This document shows positions 36,063-44,395 of a DNA stretch of 64,000 nucleotides, piece by piece. The stretch lies in NCBI GenBank assembly GCA_964440655.1, contig CAYTTA010000002.1, positions 62,001 to 126,000 of the forward strand, in the 5' to 3' direction. Numbering within the stretch: the first letter of the stretch is position 1; each line of letters opens with the position of its first letter. Both the position numbers and the translations under genes were made by a program. The DNA comes from CAYTTA01 sp964440655. GTDB taxonomy: Bacteria > Bacteroidota > Rhodothermia > Balneolales > Balneolaceae. A model generated the notes under the pieces. The model searched no databases, was not told the origin of the DNA, and saw only the letters and a program-made list of their open reading frames with translations.

Positions 36063-37376
36063 ATGAAAAAGTTCATTCTTGTCGTTGCGATCCTGGCAGG
36101 CATGACCTCCCTTTCCAAAGGGCAGTCACAACCGCCCTACGGAATGAGTCCTCTGGAGGCCTACAGCCTCTTTTATGAGAATTACCGGACAGGGGACTAT
36201 GAAATGGCTCTCAATTTCGGCAAATGGATGCTGGAAGCCCGCCCCAGAGAGATTCCGGGTCACTCCTCATTCTCTCTTCCCACCCAGTTTGAAAGAATGA
36301 TCAACGTCTACACCGGTCTGGCGGAGAAGGAGCGGGATCCAACCAGAAAACTGGAACACCTTCAGGAGGCTCTTGCTATCTACGAACTGGCCAGGGAGAC
36401 CTTTAGCGAGGAAGAGATCGACCTGTTCCGCTGGATCTATCGCCATGGACGTTTCTATCAGGATCATTCCGACCAGCTCCCCAATGCTCTTGAAAACGCA
36501 TACGCACTCTATGAAGAGGCGTTTGAAATGGATAAGGAGCGGTTCGCAACGATGAGTGACGGCTATTTTGCACGGCTCCTTCTAAGTTATTATGTCGCTT
36601 CTGGAGACCGGGACAAGGCGCTTGCCTTTATCGAAGAGGTTGAGCCGCATGCCACAGCCGGACTTGCAGGGGATATCCGTGATGCCCGTGACCGCCTTTT
36701 CAGCAATCCTGAAGAACGGGTTGAGTTTCTGGAAGGACAGATCGCGGAAAGTGATGATCCGGAAAGTATTCTGAAAGAGCTGGCTGATCTCTATGACCAA
36801 CTCGGCAACCGTGAGAAGTTGGTTGAAACGGCCCGTCGTCTCTATGAAATGAACCCCACGTTTGAAAATACCCGAAGAATGGCAGATCTTGCCCTTTCCA
36901 ACGCCCAGTACCGGCAGGCGATCAACTATCTGGAGGAGGCGCTGGGGAAAGCTCCGAACGAAAATCTTAGAAAGTCGACCGGTGTGGATCTTTCCGAAAC
37001 CTGGCAGAACGCAGGGGATTTGCAGGCATCCCGACGATATGCGCGTCAGGTACTGGAAATGGATGCCAACTACGGTCCTGCCAACCTGAGAATGGCTGCC
37101 ATCTATGCGGCAGCTGTATCCCAGTGCACTTCCGGACGGCGGGTTGAACGGGACGACCGTACGGTTTACTGGCTTGTTCTGGACTATCTTGAGAAAGCTC
37201 AGCAGGATCCTTCAACGCGAAATGTCGCAACCCGGCAGATCCAGTCCTACGCACCGGTAATGCCTACGGCCGAGGACAAGTTTTTCCGGGGATGGGAGAG
37301 TGGCCAAAGGCTGAACATTGACGGCAGCGTTGGGGAGTGCTACAGCTGGATCAGCGAAACCACGACCGTCCGTTAA
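36063..37376 (+). CDS. Exported tetratricopeptide-repeat protein
   Basis: The protein has a signal peptide (KKFILVVAILAGMTSLSKG) and about 415 residues of helical repeats. TPR-like units are seen at LEAYSLFYENYRTGDYEMAL, LEHLQEALAIYELARETFSE, ILKELADLYDQLGNREKLVE and YRQAINYLEEALGKAPNENL. The end of the protein is distinctive: MPTAEDKFFRGWESGQRL and CYSWISETTTVR, a short domain I recall in Bacteroidota TPR proteins. A periplasmic scaffold or envelope-assembly role is inferred. It is the last gene of a run with the half-GlgA, DUF4270-like and barrel genes. Its stop codon lies in the loop of an eight-base-pair hairpin, the first of several structures in the rho leader region. Confidence 0.72.
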   Translation: MKKFILVVAILAGMTSLSKGQSQPPYGMSPLEAYSLFYENYRTGDYEMALNFGKWMLEARPREIPGHSSFSLPTQFERMINVYTGLAEKERDPTRKLEHLQEALAIYELARETFSEEEIDLFRWIYRHGRFYQDHSDQLPNALENAYALYEEAFEMDKERFATMSDGYFARLLLSYYVASGDRDKALAFIEEVEPHATAGLAGDIRDARDRLFSNPEERVEFLEGQIAESDDPESILKELADLYDQLGNREKLVETARRLYEMNPTFENTRRMADLALSNAQYRQAINYLEEALGKAPNENLRKSTGVDLSETWQNAGDLQASRRYARQVLEMDANYGPANLRMAAIYAAAVSQCTSGRRVERDDRTVYWLVLDYLEKAQQDPSTRNVATRQIQSYAPVMPTAEDKFFRGWESGQRLNIDGSVGECYSWISETTTVR

Positions 37377-37388
37377 ACCACGGACGGT
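37365..37388 (+). terminator. Hairpin spanning the TPR gene stop codon
   Basis: ACCGTCCG and CGGACGGT form a perfect eight-base-pair stem whose loop contains the TAA stop. Only a loosely T/C-rich stretch follows. Part of the 3' arm could instead pair with the next bases (GACGG-tta-CCGTC), so two mutually exclusive folds are possible. Confidence 0.4.
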
Positions 37389-37397
37389 TACCGTCGT

Positions 37398-37533
37398 TTC
37401 CTTTCTCCTGAAGGAAGGTTTTGCGTTGGAAGGCAATCATTTGTTGAGTGCGCTCGCCTCCGAAATCCGGCACACAACAAGTGAACCGCCCTGACGTTTT
37501 TAAGTTGAATGCCATGCGGCGCAAAACCTTCCT
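37398..37533 (+). ncRNA. Candidate structured RNA upstream of rho
   Basis: Two perfect 14-base arms, AGGAAGGTTTTGCG (37412-37425) and CGCAAAACCTTCCT (37520-37533), enclose a second long stem. That stem pairs 37437-37451 with 37470-37484 (TCATTTGTTGaGTGC against GCACaCAACAAGTGA), with one A/A mismatch and one G-U pair. Its 18-base loop is GCTCGCCTCCGAAATCCG. A four-base helix (GGCA/TGCC) and a 25-base one-sided bulge lie between the stems. The 5' arm can also pair locally with upstream TTCCTT, giving an alternative fold. The shape is loosely 6S-like, but I could not confirm any known family. It may be a small RNA or an attenuator in the rho leader. Confidence 0.5.
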
Positions 37534-37786
37534 GTTTAATGAATTTTCTTCAAGACGCTCTTGTTATTAATTGACATGAGCCGTCCTCTGTATTTCACTC
37601 CCTGTACGCATCATCACCACCGTGCGGGGTTTCTGATCCTCAAAACGCATGAGATGTTGACCCTCTTCTGAAAGGAAGGCGAAGGCCGATAAACAGAGAG
37701 GACCCTCAGGACAACTCATCCCATCGACTGTTCCCAGATTAGAAGGAGACAGTACATCCGATTAAAGGTATTTGTATCAGAATCCT

Positions 37787-37810
37787 GCAAGAGGGGTTGT
37801 CGCCCCTTGC
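37787..37810 (+). promoter_or_regulatory. Hairpin close to the rho start
   Basis: GCAA-ag-GGGG and CCCC-TTGC form a stem with loop TTGTCG about 50 bases before the rho ATG. It could shape the rho leader, which is often autoregulated in bacteria. The stretch from 37534 to 37786 shows no gene; it is only mildly AT-rich. Confidence 0.3.
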
Positions 37811-37860
37811 TGCGTTGCAAATGCACAAAAGCTATACCTTATCATTATTCCATACATTTT

Positions 37861-39075
37861 ATGTCACGTTCGAAAAAATACAAGAGCCGTAAAGTGAAAA
37901 ACGGCGGAAAAAGCCGGAAGAACGGAGGTGTATTCACTCCGAAATTCATCGACAATCAGCACGTCCGGATCGGAGGGAGATATCACGGAATTCTGGAGAT
38001 CAATCCCAAGGCCTTCGGATTTATCCGAAGACTGGATTATGAATTCACCTACGAACCAAAGGATCCATTCCTGGTTCCCGATATGGTGAAACATTATGAA
38101 CTGAGACCCGGGCTGGTTCTGGAGGGGGAATTCGAGCAGGATCAGCAAGGAAACCGAAGGGTTGTCTCGATCGACCGGATCAACGGCGCACCGGTGGAAA
38201 ACTGGCAGAAAGTGAACCGGTTTGAACTGCAGACACCCATCATGCCCACCGAACATATCCGTCTGGGGCACTCACCGGATGATATTGAACTTCGGGTGAT
38301 CGATCTGATCGCCCCGATCGGGAGAGGTCAGCGGGCGCTCATCGTGGCTCCGCCCAGGACAGGGAAAACCGTGCTGCTTAAAAAGATCGCGAAGAGCCTG
38401 ACAGACAATTACCCCGATATTCATACGGCGATTCTGCTTGTGGATGAACGTCCGGAAGAGGTGACCGACTTTCTGAGAACCACCAATGCGGAGGTTTTCG
38501 CCTCTTCCAACGACAAGCCGACCCAGAGCCACATCCGTGTCTCGGAGCTGGCACTCGGGTATGTGAAGAGAATGGCGGAGTGCGGCAATCACGCCGTACT
38601 TCTTATCGATTCGCTTACCCGCCTCGGAAGAGCTTACAACGCGGTTCAGACCAACAGCGGGCGGACGCTCTCCGGCGGTCTCGACATCCGCGCTCTGGAA
38701 ATTCCCAAGAAGATCTTCGGATCAGCCCGGAATATTGAGAACGGGGGATCACTCACCATCATCGCGACCTCCCTGATCGAGACCAATTCCCGGATGGATG
38801 ATCTGATCTTCGAGGAGTTCAAGGGGACCGGGAACATGGAACTTGTGCTGGACCGGGAGCTTGCCAATGACCGGATCTTTCCGGCAATCAACATTGCTGC
38901 GTCCGGTACGAGGAATGAAGACCGGTTCCTGGCAGAGAAGCTTGAGGAGCGGAACATGGTACGCCGCTTTCTGCTGAAAAAATCGCCGAAAGAGGCGATG
39001 CTCATGTTGCTGAAGGTGCTTCGGCAGACGGAGAGCAACGACGAACTCTTCTCACAGATTGCCGCTTCGGTCTGA
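37861..39075 (+). CDS. rho: Transcription termination factor Rho
   Basis: Rho is the hexameric RNA helicase that ends untranslated transcripts. The 404-residue protein opens with a short basic tail (MSRSKKYKSRKVKNGGKSRK). A cold-shock-like RNA-binding domain follows (GILEINPKAFGFIRRLDYEF, residues 43-62), then the ATPase with Walker A APPRTGKT at 163-170, the Q-loop/R-loop region (TLSGGLDIRALEIPKKIFGS) and the arginine-finger region. The N-terminal helix bundle of E. coli Rho is replaced by the basic tail. I chose this ATG because the upstream in-frame start adds an unrelated segment. No ribosome-binding site is visible. It converges on lptB with only 14 bases between, leaving no room for a terminator. 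Confidence 0.95.
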   Translation: MSRSKKYKSRKVKNGGKSRKNGGVFTPKFIDNQHVRIGGRYHGILEINPKAFGFIRRLDYEFTYEPKDPFLVPDMVKHYELRPGLVLEGEFEQDQQGNRRVVSIDRINGAPVENWQKVNRFELQTPIMPTEHIRLGHSPDDIELRVIDLIAPIGRGQRALIVAPPRTGKTVLLKKIAKSLTDNYPDIHTAILLVDERPEEVTDFLRTTNAEVFASSNDKPTQSHIRVSELALGYVKRMAECGNHAVLLIDSLTRLGRAYNAVQTNSGRTLSGGLDIRALEIPKKIFGSARNIENGGSLTIIATSLIETNSRMDDLIFEEFKGTGNMELVLDRELANDRIFPAINIAASGTRNEDRFLAEKLEERNMVRRFLLKKSPKEAMLMLLKVLRQTESNDELFSQIAASV

Positions 39076-39089
39076 CGTCGGTATCCGGT

Positions 39090-39878
39090 TCAGTTTTCGT
39101 ATCGGTCCAGTCGGAACTGCCTGCCCAGATAGAGCTTCCTGGCCTCTTCATCGGCGGCCAGTGTTTCTGCGGTTCCCTCTTTCAGAATCCTTCCATCAAA
39201 CATCAGATAGGCCCTGTCGGTGATGGCAAGGGTTTCGTGCACATTGTGATCGGTGATGAAGATCCCGATGTTCCGGAATCTCAGATTTGAGACGATCTCC
39301 TGAATATCCTCCACCGCGATGGGGTCCACGCCTGCAAACGGTTCATCAAGCAGGATGAATTTGGGGTCGCGCACCAGTGCCCGGGCTATTTCTGTCCTTC
39401 TCCGCTCCCCTCCGGAGAGAGCGTAGCCCCGTGTATTGGCCACTTTCTGAAGTCCGAACTCCTCGATGAGCGCATCTGCCCGCTGATGGATCTCCCGTTT
39501 TGGGAGGGGAAAGAAATCCATGATCGCTTCCAGGTTCTGGCGGACGGTGAGATTGCGGAAGACGCTCGCTTCCTGGGAAAGATAGCCGATCCCCATGCGG
39601 GCACGCTGATACATCGGTTTTACCGTGATTTCCACATCGTCCAGCCAGATCTCTCCGCCGTTGGGGCGGATGAGCCCCACAAACATGTAGAATGTGGTCG
39701 TCTTTCCCGCCCCGTTCGGTCCCAGCAGCCCGACAATCTCACCCTGCCGGACATGGATGGAGACATCGTTGACGACGGTTCTCTTTCGATAACGTTTGAT
39801 GAGCCCCTTGCTGTAAAGCGTCCGATCCCCCTCCTGCCGCTCTTCCTGATGCTGACTATGTCTCTCTTCCGGCTTCAT
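39090..39878 (-). CDS. lptB: LPS export ABC transporter ATP-binding protein LptB
   Basis: LptB powers lipopolysaccharide extraction by LptFG from the inner membrane. Walker A is GPNGAGKT at residues 53-60, the signature motif is LSGGERRR at 154-161, and Walker B is FILLDEPFAGVDP. GYLSQEASVFRNLTVRQNLE and the late segment ITDHNVHETLAITDRAYLM are characteristic of LptB. A 20-residue hydrophilic lead precedes the fold; a later start is possible. At 262 residues it is slightly longer than the usual ~240. It follows purQ at 26 bases on the minus strand, though the two have no known functional tie. Confidence 0.92.
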   Translation of the reverse strand: MKPEERHSQHQEERQEGDRTLYSKGLIKRYRKRTVVNDVSIHVRQGEIVGLLGPNGAGKTTTFYMFVGLIRPNGGEIWLDDVEITVKPMYQRARMGIGYLSQEASVFRNLTVRQNLEAIMDFFPLPKREIHQRADALIEEFGLQKVANTRGYALSGGERRRTEIARALVRDPKFILLDEPFAGVDPIAVEDIQEIVSNLRFRNIGIFITDHNVHETLAITDRAYLMFDGRILKEGTAETLAADEEARKLYLGRQFRLDRYEN

Positions 39879-39904
39879 GGATGCGGTTCAGGGCTCCCCT
39901 GTCA

Positions 39905-40606
39905 TCAGGCCGCAGAAAGAGTGTTCAGAACGGATTCAAAAATCTTTCGCCCATCCTCGGATCCGACCAACGACTCTACCGCCCGTTCCGGATGGGGCAT
40001 CATTCCCAAAACATTACCCTTCTCACTGCAGATCCCGGCGATGGAATCGAGCGATCCGTTGAAATTGGATTCCGGAGTGATCTTTCCCTGATGGTCACAG
40101 TAGCGGAAAAGGATCTGGTCATTGTCCTGGAGGCGTTTCAGACCGTCCGGTTCGATAAAGTAGTTTCCTTCCCCATGGGCTACCGGCATGCGGAGAAGAT
40201 CCCCCTGACGGAGCCCACGGGTAAAGATGCTTCGGTCGTTCTCCACACGGATCCAGGTCTCCTTGCTGACAAAACGGAGATTCTTGTTGTAGAGCATCGC
40301 ACCCGGAAGCAGACGGGCTTCCAGAAGGATCTGGAAGCCGTTGCAGATACCGATTACCGGCCGCCCCTGCTTAACGAAGCGGGAGACCGCCTCCATGACC
40401 GGAGAGACCCGGGCAATGGCACCGGTCCGCAGATAGTCACCGTAGGTGAATCCTCCCGGAATGACAAGCAGGTCGATACCGGAGAGATCGGTCTCCTTGT
40501 GCCAGATGAAGCGTGCCGGAACTCCCATCACATGTTTGATGGCGTGATAGGCATCGTGATCTGCATTGGATCCGGGAAAGACAATGACTCCTGCTGTTCT
40601 GGACAC
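39905..40606 (-). CDS. purQ: Phosphoribosylformylglycinamidine synthase, glutaminase subunit PurQ
   Basis: PurQ supplies ammonia from glutamine for FGAM synthesis in purine biosynthesis. It is a class I glutamine amidotransferase: the nucleophile is Cys88 in VIGICNGFQILLEA, the oxyanion region is VIPGGFTYGDYLRTGA, and the catalytic His-Glu pair lies in MMPHPERAVE. At 233 residues it is the stand-alone subunit, which needs PurS (encoded in the same cluster) and a small-type PurL (outside the window). The gene begins 16 bases after clpS and overlaps no neighbour. Confidence 0.95.
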   Translation of the reverse strand: MSRTAGVIVFPGSNADHDAYHAIKHVMGVPARFIWHKETDLSGIDLLVIPGGFTYGDYLRTGAIARVSPVMEAVSRFVKQGRPVIGICNGFQILLEARLLPGAMLYNKNLRFVSKETWIRVENDRSIFTRGLRQGDLLRMPVAHGEGNYFIEPDGLKRLQDNDQILFRYCDHQGKITPESNFNGSLDSIAGICSEKGNVLGMMPHPERAVESLVGSEDGRKIFESVLNTLSAA

Positions 40607-40622
40607 GGTAATAGTTGTTGAA

Positions 40623-40961
40623 TTAACCTTTGATTTCAGTAATCAGTTCGATCTCCTGCAGTACGCCGTTTATCCGCAGGCACTCTTCGAACGATCCCTC
40701 GTAGACAATGGCCTTGCCTTCACTGTGCACCTTCCAGGTGAGTTCTTCAGCCCGGGAAATGGAACAGCCAAGCGCCTTGACGAGCTGGTTGATCACCTCG
40801 TCGAACGTGTGCTCCTCATCGTTGTAGAGAATAAGTCTCCAGGGCGTCTCTTCACTCTCCCGGGTTTCCTTCTCCTCCAGAACATCCACCTCCACCTTCG
40901 GAGCGGGCTTCTGCTGCTGCTGTTGCATCTTCCGGACAGAAACGATTTCCTGGGTAGTCAT
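40623..40961 (-). CDS. clpS: ATP-dependent Clp protease adaptor ClpS
   Basis: ClpS delivers N-degron substrates to ClpAP or ClpCP. The conserved core is PWRLILYNDEEHTFDEVINQ, containing the NDE...HTF N-degron pocket, then LVKALGCSISRAEELTWKVH and CLRINGVLQEIELITEI. A flexible N-terminus rich in glutamine (KMQQQQQKPAPK) precedes it. At 112 residues it is a normal length. Unusually, it sits between purS and purQ in what appears to be one minus-strand transcription unit; no clpA or clpC gene is nearby. Confidence 0.93.
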   Translation of the reverse strand: MTTQEIVSVRKMQQQQQKPAPKVEVDVLEEKETRESEETPWRLILYNDEEHTFDEVINQLVKALGCSISRAEELTWKVHSEGKAIVYEGSFEECLRINGVLQEIELITEIKG

Positions 40962-41011
40962 GACAGAGCAATTTGAGAACTCTCGGGTACAGGGAGTACC
41001 TTCGGAGCGAG

Positions 41012-41266
41012 CTATGAAACGGGTGCCTCGATCTCTACGGTGTAATCTTCCATGACCTCGTTCACGAGCAGCCGGGTGCAGGCAATCTCTGCGATTTCCC
41101 GCGCTTTTTCCTCATTCTCGGCATCGATTTGCAGTTCGATCCGTTTTCCGATCCGGACCTCCCGGATTCCATTCAGACCGAGATTGTGAAGCGCCTGGTA
41201 GGTGGCTTTTCCCTGCGGATCAAGAATCGATTTTCGCAGAGTAACGTTGACAATCGCTTTATACAT
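41012..41266 (-). CDS. purS: Phosphoribosylformylglycinamidine synthase subunit PurS
   Basis: PurS is the small structural subunit that bridges PurQ and PurL in three-component FGAM synthase. The sequence MYKAIVNVTLRKSILDPQGK, followed by ALHNLGLNGIREVRIGKRIE, is the family signature; the chain ends at 84 residues with ACTRLLVNEVMEDYTVEI. It is the first gene of the purS-clpS-purQ-lptB run and lies 39 bases after miaA on the same strand. Confidence 0.95.
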   Translation of the reverse strand: MYKAIVNVTLRKSILDPQGKATYQALHNLGLNGIREVRIGKRIELQIDAENEEKAREIAEIACTRLLVNEVMEDYTVEIEAPVS

Positions 41267-41305
41267 ATGTGGAGTTTTTTGTCGAGGCCTTTTTCAGTAG
41301 AGAAT

Positions 41306-42241
41306 TTAACCTTTATTCAACTCAGCTGCTAAATCGAGTTGAATTTGACGGGCCATCTCATCGATGGAGAGACGGGCCGCATCGAACCACCGGACAAACT
41401 CCCATCGACGGAACCAGGTGAGCTGTCTCCGGGCATAGCGCCGGGTCGCGGTCTGAATGTCGTGAACCATCTGGCGGTAGGGGATCTCCCCCTTCAGGTG
41501 ACGGATTACTTCACGGTACCCCACGGTGTTCAGCGCCTGGAGATCGGGCGGATATCCATCAGAGAGTATCGATTCGGTTTCGGCTACCAGTCCCTCCTCC
41601 AGCATCTGCAGGGTGCGTTCACCGATACGTTCATGAAGGAGCTTGCGCGGCTCCCAATGAAGTCCGTAGACGAGCAGATCGTCAGGAGGCCGGACAGGTT
41701 CGTTAAGTTTGTGGAAACTGCTGTAGGGGCGGCCGCTCTGCATCCAGACATCGAGCGCCCGCAGGATACGGTTGGGGTTCATTCCGTCCATCCGGGAAAC
41801 CGTAACCGGATCCACCCGTGCCAGTTCACGATAGAGCTCCGGAAGCCCCTCTTCCTTCAACCGGTTCTGAAGCAAAGCGAGATTTTCCGGATCCGCGGGA
41901 GGGAGCTGATCGAGAGGCCGGATCAGGGCCTGCAGGTGGAGGGTGCTCCCTCCTGCGTAGATGACAGGCCGTTCTGTATGAAGGATCTCACGTTCCCACT
42001 CTTCGGCACGTTTCATGAAATCGGAGGCGGAGTCCTTCTGTCGGAGATCGAGAATGGAGACATTGTAATAGGGTACTTCGGAGAGAAGCTCCGCTCCGGG
42101 CTTCGCGGTCCCGATATCTATTTTGCGGTAGCACTGTCGGGAATCGACGGATATGATCGCTCCGCCTGTCTTGAGCGCCAGTCGGTGCGCCAGTCCGGTT
42201 TTGCCCGAAGCGGTGGGGCCGATGATCATGATTCGCTTCAT
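41306..42241 (-). CDS. miaA: tRNA dimethylallyltransferase
   Basis: MiaA prenylates A37 of tRNAs reading UNN codons. The P-loop IIGPTASGKTGLAHRLAL is at the N-terminus, followed by ISVDSRQCYRKIDIGTAKPG and YNVSILDLRQKDSASDF. Further in, ERPVIYAGGSTLHLQALI and NPNRILRALDVW are typical. The C-terminal segment QTATRRYARRQLTWFRRW is the tRNA-binding signature. At 311 residues it is full length. It is divergent from dnaN; the ~200 bases between hold the inverted repeat GACGTT-N8-AACGTC (42368-42387). Confidence 0.95.
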   Translation of the reverse strand: MKRIMIIGPTASGKTGLAHRLALKTGGAIISVDSRQCYRKIDIGTAKPGAELLSEVPYYNVSILDLRQKDSASDFMKRAEEWEREILHTERPVIYAGGSTLHLQALIRPLDQLPPADPENLALLQNRLKEEGLPELYRELARVDPVTVSRMDGMNPNRILRALDVWMQSGRPYSSFHKLNEPVRPPDDLLVYGLHWEPRKLLHERIGERTLQMLEEGLVAETESILSDGYPPDLQALNTVGYREVIRHLKGEIPYRQMVHDIQTATRRYARRQLTWFRRWEFVRWFDAARLSIDEMARQIQLDLAAELNKG

Positions 42242-42367
42242 GGAGAATGTGTTGCCACTCCTTTCAAGGTTGCAGCGGGAGCAAGGATTTAGTAGTATAA
42301 GAAAGTTTGAGAACCGGCTCCCGGACAGGATTGGACGCGGATTCCGGCCGGTTCGATCGCCTTTCGG

Positions 42368-42387
42368 GACGTTGGCTTGATAACGTC
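42368..42387. promoter_or_regulatory. Inverted repeat upstream of dnaN
   Basis: GACGTT and AACGTC are separated by eight bases and lie about 54 bases before dnaN in the divergent miaA/dnaN gap. The spacing would suit a dimeric regulator, but no known box was recognised. Confidence 0.25.
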
Positions 42388-42440
42388 ACGCTGAATCAGA
42401 AATTCCGCTTCCGGGATCGTCAAACTCAACTCCTCATTCT

Positions 42441-43559
42441 ATGAAATTTTCCGTTACCAGCAGCAATCTGAATCAGGCTCTCTCTGCCGTTATAGGGGCC
42501 GTTCCGACCAAAGCGACCCTGCCCATCCTGGAAACCGTTCTTTTTGAGACGGAAAACGGGAGACTCAAGCTGACGGCTACCAATCTGGAACTCTCCATTA
42601 TTGAATATCTGGATGCCGATATCGAGGTAGAGGGAAGGGTGGCCATTCCGGCCCGGCGACTGCTGGAGACGCTCAGGCAGCTGCCGGAAATTCCGGTACG
42701 GTTTGAAGTGGATGACCGTCAGAATATCCGGTTCCGGACCGACAGGGGGAGCTACAAGCTGGTGGGTGAGGAGGCCGCCGAGTTTCCCGAGACGCCCGCC
42801 CTCAGCGACGGCACGCTTCTGAAGACCTCCGGCGACCTTCTCCGTGATGCAATCCAGAAAACCAATTTTGCGGTTTCCAACGACGATCTTCGGCCTGCCA
42901 TGATGGGGGTCTATTTTGTAATCGGCAAAGAGAAGAGCACTTTCGTGGCCACCGATGGTCACCGGCTGGTGCGCTATATGAACCGGGGACTGGTGAGTGA
43001 AGAGGAGCTCGGTTTTATTGTGCCTGAGAATTCCCTCTCCCAGGTGCAGAAAGTGCTTGATGAGGAGAGTGAGTGTGAAATTACGGTCACACAGGGTCAT
43101 GCCCGTTTTCAGAGCGGAAACACCATCATTCTGACCCGCCTGATCAATGAGCCTTATCCCAATTATGAATCGGTGATCCCCCACGACAACGACCGTGAGC
43201 TGATCATCTCCAAAGAGCAGATGCTGGCAGCGGTCCGGAGGGTTTCGGTCTTCTCGAGCACAACCGCCCGTCAGATCAGACTGGAGCTGGAGAACGACCG
43301 GCTCACCATCCGTGCGGAAGACCTCGACATGAGCAGCGAAGCGAAAGAGGAGATCCGATGCGACTATTCCGGCGAGCCGATGGAGATCGGATTCAATGCC
43401 CGCTACCTGGCCGATGTGCTGAACAATATCGACGGGGATGAAGTCCGCTTCCTCTTCTCCACACCCAATCGTGCGGGGATCGTGAGACCGGCGGGAGAGG
43501 ATGAAGAGCGGGAACTTCTCATGCTGGTCATGCCGGTCATGCTCAATACCCATGTGTGA
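42441..43559 (+). CDS. dnaN: DNA polymerase III beta subunit (sliding clamp)
   Basis: DnaN forms the dimeric ring that tethers DNA polymerases and mismatch or translesion factors. The N-terminus MKFSVTSSNLNQALSAVIGA, the segment PAMMGVYFVIGKEKSTFVAT with DGHRL directly after it, and NEPYPNYESVIPHDNDREL are standard DnaN landmarks. The C-terminus LLMLVMPVMLNTHV is the conserved M-P-x-R/M-L end near the protein-binding pocket. At 372 residues with three clamp domains it is complete. It is not beside dnaA here. The dinB product encoded at 55 kb is a likely client. The stop overlaps or abuts the next gene. Confidence 0.95.
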   Translation: MKFSVTSSNLNQALSAVIGAVPTKATLPILETVLFETENGRLKLTATNLELSIIEYLDADIEVEGRVAIPARRLLETLRQLPEIPVRFEVDDRQNIRFRTDRGSYKLVGEEAAEFPETPALSDGTLLKTSGDLLRDAIQKTNFAVSNDDLRPAMMGVYFVIGKEKSTFVATDGHRLVRYMNRGLVSEEELGFIVPENSLSQVQKVLDEESECEITVTQGHARFQSGNTIILTRLINEPYPNYESVIPHDNDRELIISKEQMLAAVRRVSVFSSTTARQIRLELENDRLTIRAEDLDMSSEAKEEIRCDYSGEPMEIGFNARYLADVLNNIDGDEVRFLFSTPNRAGIVRPAGEDEERELLMLVMPVMLNTHV

Positions 43560-43561
43560 GA

Positions 43562-44383
43562 ATGAGCCGGATCATCACGCTCACGAGTGATTTCGGCTTG
43601 CAGGATCACTATGTGGGCGCCATGAAAGCCGTCATTCTGGGAATTGCCCCCGATGTCCGGCTGGTCGATATTTCCCACGACATCCCGCCGCAGGATGTGA
43701 TGGCCGGAGCGTGGGTTGTTCAAAATGCCATTCCCTGGTTTCCCTCCGGGACGGTTCATCTGGTCGTGGTGGACCCGGGTGTGGGTACCGACCGGAATCC
43801 GGTGGCTCTTCAGATCGGCAATCAGTTTTTTGTGGGTCCGGACAACGGCATCTTCTCTCTGATCTCCGACCGGAAGGAGATCAGGGCCTGCAGGCTCACC
43901 AACCGGACCTACTGGTGCCGGGAGGTTTCCAACACATTTCACGGCCGGGACATCTTCGCACCGGTTGCCGCCCACCTCGCGAACGGGGTGCCGCTGGAAG
44001 AGCTGGGAGAGCCGGTCAGCAAGCTGAGCACCTACCGGTGGGCACGCCCTATCGCGGACAAGACGGGGATCCAGGGGTGGGTCATCCACATCGACCGGTT
44101 CGGCAATCTCATCACCAACATCTCCAGAAAGCTTTTCGACGAAACCATCGGTTCGGAACGAATCAAGATCTATGTGGGAAGCGCCATTCTCCAGGATGTG
44201 GTCCCATCCTACGGCTATGTGGAAGAGGGGGAACCGGCCGCCTACTTCGGGAGTTCCGGAATGCTGGAGGTGGCCATCAACAAAGGCAATGCCAGCAAAC
44301 TGCTGGGAGTGAGCCGTGGGACGCAGATCTCCATTGTGGTGCAGAATCAGGTGCACGCCGGCGGCCGTCAGAAACGGAGCTGA
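43562..44383 (+). CDS. SAM hydroxide adenosyltransferase (DUF62 family)
   Basis: This family splits S-adenosylmethionine to adenosine and methionine using water or hydroxide; relatives make 5'-chloro- or fluoro-adenosine. The N-terminus IITLTSDFGLQDHYVGAMKA holds the conserved Asp. VVDPGVGTDRNP and NTFHGRDIFAPVAAHLANG carry the Asp-Arg-His residues of the hydrolase type, and HIDRFGNLITNI forms the C-terminal adenine site. The FHGRDIF motif favours the hydrolase over the halogenases. At 273 residues it is a normal length. The ATG used lies three bases after the dnaN stop; a GTG overlapping that stop is an alternative. Confidence 0.9.
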   Translation: MSRIITLTSDFGLQDHYVGAMKAVILGIAPDVRLVDISHDIPPQDVMAGAWVVQNAIPWFPSGTVHLVVVDPGVGTDRNPVALQIGNQFFVGPDNGIFSLISDRKEIRACRLTNRTYWCREVSNTFHGRDIFAPVAAHLANGVPLEELGEPVSKLSTYRWARPIADKTGIQGWVIHIDRFGNLITNISRKLFDETIGSERIKIYVGSAILQDVVPSYGYVEEGEPAAYFGSSGMLEVAINKGNASKLLGVSRGTQISIVVQNQVHAGGRQKRS

Positions 44384-44395
44384 TTCCGCACTCTT

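Noticed and set aside
37412..37533. Assignment of the structured region to 6S RNA
   Set aside because: A closing stem, bubble and terminal stem are present, but length and flanks do not fit well and no conserved 6S sequence could be confirmed by eye; kept only as a structured RNA candidate.
37571..37600. TTGACA upstream of rho as a promoter
   Set aside because: No acceptable -10 element lies 16-18 bases downstream.
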